Of a stretch of DNA of 64,000 nucleotides, positions 61,334-64,000 are shown in pieces. The notes below the pieces were generated by a model. That model searched no databases. It had not been told where the DNA came from and was given only the letters and a program-made list of their open reading frames with translations. This DNA comes from Mycolicibacterium chitae (GTDB lineage: Bacteria > Actinomycetota > Actinomycetes > Mycobacteriales > Mycobacteriaceae): NCBI RefSeq assembly GCF_900637205.1, contig NZ_LR134355.1:4526001-4590000 (forward strand), in the 5' to 3' direction. Position numbers and translations under genes: made by a program. The stretch's first letter is position 1, and each line of letters begins with the position of its first letter.

Positions 61334-62509
61334 CTAGCAGCGCGCCGGGCCCTTGATACCGGCCACCCGGTGCAGCGACTCCTCCACCCGAGCCAGCGGC
61401 AACTCGCCGCTGTCGACGGCGGCCTCCAGCCGCTCCAGGACCGCCGGGACTTCGGCGGTGCTGACCCACAGGGCGACGTCGACGCCGGCCTGCAGGCTGC
61501 GCAGCACGGCCTCGGGCACCCCGAAGCGCTGGTTGATGGCGCCCATCGAGGACAGGTCGTCGCTGAACACCACCCCGCCGAAGCCGGGGCCGCCGTAGTC
61601 GCCGCTGCGCAGCAGGCCCACCGCGGGACCGCTGAGGCTGGCCGGCTCGCCGCCGGTCAGCCCGGGCACCTGCATGTGGCCCATCATCACGCCGACCGGC
61701 TGGGTGGTCAGCGTGCGGTACGGCACCAGGTCGGTGGCCTGCAGTTCCTCGAGCGGCGGGGTGGTAACCCCGCCGACGTGCGAGTCGCCCGAGGCGCTGC
61801 CGTGGCCGGGGAAGTGCTTGAGCACCGGCAGCACGCCGCCGTCGTGCAGACCGCGCGCATACGCTCCGGCGTACTCGGTCACCACGGCCGGATCCGAACC
61901 GAACGAGCGGTCGCCGATCACGGTGCCGTCGCCCGCATCCGTCACGTCGACCACGGGCGCAAAGTCCACGGTGATGCCCAGGCCGCGCATCTTCTGGCCG
62001 CGGTCGCGCGCAATCGCGTACACCTCGTCGGGGGTCTTGGTCTGCGCCAGCACCCGCGGCGAGGGCTGGCTGCCGATCAGGGCGGACAGCCGCTGCACCC
62101 GGCCGCCCTCCTCGTCGGTGCTGACGGCCAGCGGCAGCGGCTGGGCGTTGGCGGCGATCTCGGCCAGCGTGCCGTCGGACAGCATGGACTTGTCCGTCCA
62201 GCTGCCGATGAAGATGCCGCCCACACGGTGCTCGTCGACCACGGCCCGGGCGTCGGCGCCGCTGCTCACCCCGACCATCAGCAGCTGAGCCAGCTTGTCG
62301 CGGGTCGACAGCGTCGAGAGGTCGCCGCAGACCGCCGGGGCCTGCGGAATCGGATTGCTCAGCGGAACCGAGGCCGGCGAGGACTGGGTGCGCGCCTCCG
62401 CCGGGGCCGACGGTGCAGCCTGCTGGGAGGCCGGCGCACACGCCAGCAGCAAGGCCGGCAGCGCGGCCACCGAGACGGCAACGCGGGACAGCGTCGAGGT
62501 GAAAGCCAT
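61334..62509 (-). CDS. lpqI: LpqI lipoprotein beta-N-acetylglucosaminidase
   Basis: This is a 391-residue GH3 enzyme. Signal peptide with lipobox ending LLLAC (Cys24). The GH3 motif KHFPGHGSASGDSH is present, and the nucleophile is in VVFSDDLSSMGAI. It corresponds to Rv0237 (LpqI), acting on muropeptide-derived GlcNAc in cell-wall recycling. It is divergent from the usp gene and lies upstream of the TetR on the same strand. Confidence 0.9.
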   Translation of the reverse strand: MAFTSTLSRVAVSVAALPALLLACAPASQQAAPSAPAEARTQSSPASVPLSNPIPQAPAVCGDLSTLSTRDKLAQLLMVGVSSGADARAVVDEHRVGGIFIGSWTDKSMLSDGTLAEIAANAQPLPLAVSTDEEGGRVQRLSALIGSQPSPRVLAQTKTPDEVYAIARDRGQKMRGLGITVDFAPVVDVTDAGDGTVIGDRSFGSDPAVVTEYAGAYARGLHDGGVLPVLKHFPGHGSASGDSHVGGVTTPPLEELQATDLVPYRTLTTQPVGVMMGHMQVPGLTGGEPASLSGPAVGLLRSGDYGGPGFGGVVFSDDLSSMGAINQRFGVPEAVLRSLQAGVDVALWVSTAEVPAVLERLEAAVDSGELPLARVEESLHRVAGIKGPARC

Positions 62510-62647
62510 ACCTCATGCTGTCATGTGATCCACGCCGGATCGGCGACCGGCCCGCGAGCGACCATCCGATAGGGTTCTTGAACGGGTCCGAAGCGCGCGA
62601 CACGCCGTTTCACCTGACCCAAGCCGGCAGTAAGGGGATCATGGGGC

Positions 62648-63112
62648 ATGTCTGTCGTGCTGATTGCCTACGACGGAACCTCTAACGCGCGCCGCGCCGT
62701 CAATTACGCGGCCCGGTTTCTCGCTGCGAAGCGGGTGGTGGTGCTCACCGTGTGGACGCCCATCCGCTCGGGCCCCGATCCGGTCAGCGTCGATCTGGAC
62801 GGGCCGCCCGACCCCATCGAGGACGACCCCGAGGAAGAGCACGACATCGCCTATTCCGATGCGTTGCGCACCAATGAGGAGGGCACCAAGCTGGCCGTGA
62901 CGGCCGGGATGAACGCCGAACCCATGCTGGTGCCCGTGCAGGGCACGATCTGGCGCGCGATCATCAACGCCGCCGACCGCATCGACGCCGACCTGGTGGT
63001 GTCGGGGACCCGCGGCACCACCGGCCTGCGCTCGCTGCTGCAGTCCAGCGTCGCCGACCATGTGCTGCGCCACGGCCGGCGCCCGGTACTGATCGTGCCC
63101 CCGGGGCACTGA
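62648..63112 (+). CDS. Universal stress protein domain protein
   Basis: This is a 154-residue UspA-like protein. The nucleotide-binding signature is SGTRGTTGLRSLLQSSVADHV (G-x2-G-x9-G pattern), and it starts VVLIAYDGTSNARRAV. An acidic insertion DGPPDPIEDDPEEEHD is in the middle. The ribosome site is weak. Divergent from lpqI (138-base gap, without a clear motif). Stress role is inferred from family. Confidence 0.85.
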   Translation: MSVVLIAYDGTSNARRAVNYAARFLAAKRVVVLTVWTPIRSGPDPVSVDLDGPPDPIEDDPEEEHDIAYSDALRTNEEGTKLAVTAGMNAEPMLVPVQGTIWRAIINAADRIDADLVVSGTRGTTGLRSLLQSSVADHVLRHGRRPVLIVPPGH

Positions 63113-63169
63113 GCCAACCGTGCTAGGTTGGCTGACGACCGAAACCGACCCGCCCGCTGAGGAGCCCAC

Positions 63170-63343
63170 ATGACCCGGTTCGTGGTGCCTGCCGCCGCCA
63201 GCATTGTGGTCGGCCTTCTGCTCGGCGCCGCAGCGGTGTTCGGGGTCTCGTTGATGGTCCAACAGGACACCAAGCCGCCGCTGACCGCGGGCGACCCCGC
63301 GTCGTCGGTGCTCAACCGCGTCGAATACGGCGACCGCAGCTGA
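63170..63343 (+). CDS. 57-aa DUF2613-like membrane peptide (Rv0236A homologue)
   Basis: ATG 63170 follows GAGGAG. The product is MTRFVVPAAASIVVGLLLG, one membrane helix, then GVSLMVQQDTKPP and a short outside tail ending VEYGDRS. It matches the small protein always found before aftD in mycobacteria. It is likely secreted or anchored and perhaps an AftD partner. Its stop is next to the aftD frame. Confidence 0.75.
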   Translation: MTRFVVPAAASIVVGLLLGAAAVFGVSLMVQQDTKPPLTAGDPASSVLNRVEYGDRS

Positions 63344-63344
63344 C

Positions 63345-64000
63345 CTGAGCGCAACCCCGGTAGCGGCCCGTCCGGGAGGGTCGATCGCCGATCCGCACCC
63401 CCCCGCCGTCGAGCCGCTGTCCCGCCGCTGGCTCTGGGTGGCCGGGCTGGTCGCGCTGCTGCTGACCTTCGCGCAGTCCCCCGGGCAGATCGCCCCGGAC
63501 ACCAAGCTGGACCTCACCGCCAACCCGCTGCGGTTCCTGGCGCGCGCCGCCGACCTGTGGAACAGCGACCTGCCCTTCGGCCAGGCGCAGAACCAGGCGT
63601 ATGGCTACCTGTTCCCGCACGGCGCGTTCTTCCTGATCGGAGACCTGCTGGGGCTGCCGGACTGGGTGATCCAGCGGCTGTGGTGGGCGATCCTGCTGAC
63701 CGCCGGATTCTGGGGGATCCTGCGGGTCGCCGAGGCGCTGGGCATCGGCACCACCTCGTCGCGGGTGGTGGCCGGGATCGCGTTCGCGCTGTCGCCGCGG
63801 GTGCTCAGCACGCTGGGCTCGATCTCCTCGGAGACCCTGCCGATGATGCTGGCGCCGTGGGTGTTGCTGCCGGTCATCCTGGCGATGCGCGGCGGGCACG
63901 GTCAGTCGCTGCGCGTTCTGGCCGCCCGCTCGGCCGTCGCCGTCGCGCTGATGGGCGCCGTCAACGCCGTCGCCACCCTGACCGCCTGCCTGCCCGCCCT
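63345..64000 (+). CDS. aftD: AftD arabinofuranosyltransferase, 3' truncated
   Basis: This is the first 218 or so residues of AftD, continuing past the window edge. Clear landmarks are LALLLTFAQSPGQIAPDTKLD-type sequence, TANPLRFLARAADLWNSDLP, FGQAQNQAYGYLFPHGAFF and VQRLWWAILLTAGFWG-like segments. AftD is a very large membrane GT-C enzyme for arabinan of arabinogalactan/LAM. No ATG, GTG or TTG is in frame between 63300 and the first membrane helix. The only candidate matching relatives' N-terminus is CTG 63345 (LSATPVAARP). Start uncertain. Confidence 0.8.
   Translation, partial: MSATPVAARPGGSIADPHPPAVEPLSRRWLWVAGLVALLLTFAQSPGQIAPDTKLDLTANPLRFLARAADLWNSDLPFGQAQNQAYGYLFPHGAFFLIGDLLGLPDWVIQRLWWAILLTAGFWGILRVAEALGIGTTSSRVVAGIAFALSPRVLSTLGSISSETLPMMLAPWVLLPVILAMRGGHGQSLRVLAARSAVAVALMGAVNAVATLTACLPA

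Noticed and set aside
1..64000. CRISPR arrays, tRNA or rRNA genes, insertion sequences, phage attachment sites
   Set aside because: None could be seen: no regularly spaced repeats, no tRNA-like cloverleaf with CCA-type end, no transposase-like protein.

Overview
The window is high-GC actinobacterial DNA. It is almost certainly from a rapidly growing mycobacterium (Mycolicibacterium / M. smegmatis-like). Its right two thirds follow, in inverted orientation, the gene order of the M. tuberculosis Rv0236c-Rv0265c segment: aftD, a DUF2613 peptide, lpqI, a TetR gene, htdX, fabG4, fadA2, fadE5, flavin reductase, sdh1, the Rv0250c-like gene, hsp20, nirBD, CbiX, HemD-wHTH, aac(2'), pxpB/C and fecB2. 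Against that backbone, M. tuberculosis narK3 and cobU/cobQ1 are missing here, and a trehalose polyphleate (TPP) locus sits between the flavin reductase gene and fadE5. All identifications come from reading translations and motifs; no database was searched.

Left part (1-16.2 kb), accessory and variable. It opens with a truncated HTH/nucleotidyltransferase pair that looks like a toxin-antitoxin module with less GC-rich composition, then a LysE exporter. Next is an eight-gene operon on the minus strand (7226 down to 1775): a TetR regulator, a 35-aa membrane peptide, a VWA protein, a CbbQ/NorQ-type AAA+ ATPase, a 43-aa membrane peptide, an AveC-like membrane protein, a 147-aa membrane protein and a DapB-like dehydrogenase. 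A duplicated TetR + AveC-like cassette lies just upstream, and three copies of one palindrome mark the promoters. I regard this as the best candidate for an undescribed system: an ATPase/VWA activation pair serving a membrane protein. It is followed by a TetR-controlled catabolic set (two mycofactocin-type SDRs, a CMD-like protein, a hydrolase, an acyl-CoA dehydrogenase), in which two genes carry frameshifts, and by a small Gly/Cys-repeat secreted protein.

Middle (16.2-33.9 kb), mostly core metabolism: a YeiH-type transporter with a 29-aa partner peptide, a Tat/lipoprotein FecB-like binding protein, a VUT transporter, 5-oxoprolinase subunits behind a structured leader, aminoglycoside 2'-N-acetyltransferase, siroheme-supply genes next to nirBD, small heat-shock protein with a HAIR-like operator, and succinate dehydrogenase 1 ending in a strong terminator.

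Right part (33.9-64 kb): the TPP locus (GAP/SfLAP-like, PE-PPE acyltransferase, FAAL fadD23, mmpL10, papA3 and a 3663-aa bimodular PKS), a DapB-like gene, and the fadE5/fadA2/fabG4/htdX/TetR/lpqI block. In that block, near-identical TTAC(T/C)-N4-(A/G)GTA(A/T) palindromes lie upstream of fadE5, between fadA2 and fabG4, and upstream of the TetR gene, suggesting one regulon. The fadE5-fadA2 gap carries a minus-strand SigF-type promoter followed by hairpins with a C-rich loop, the position and form of the F6 (SfdS) sRNA of M. tuberculosis. The window ends inside aftD, which lacks a canonical start codon here.
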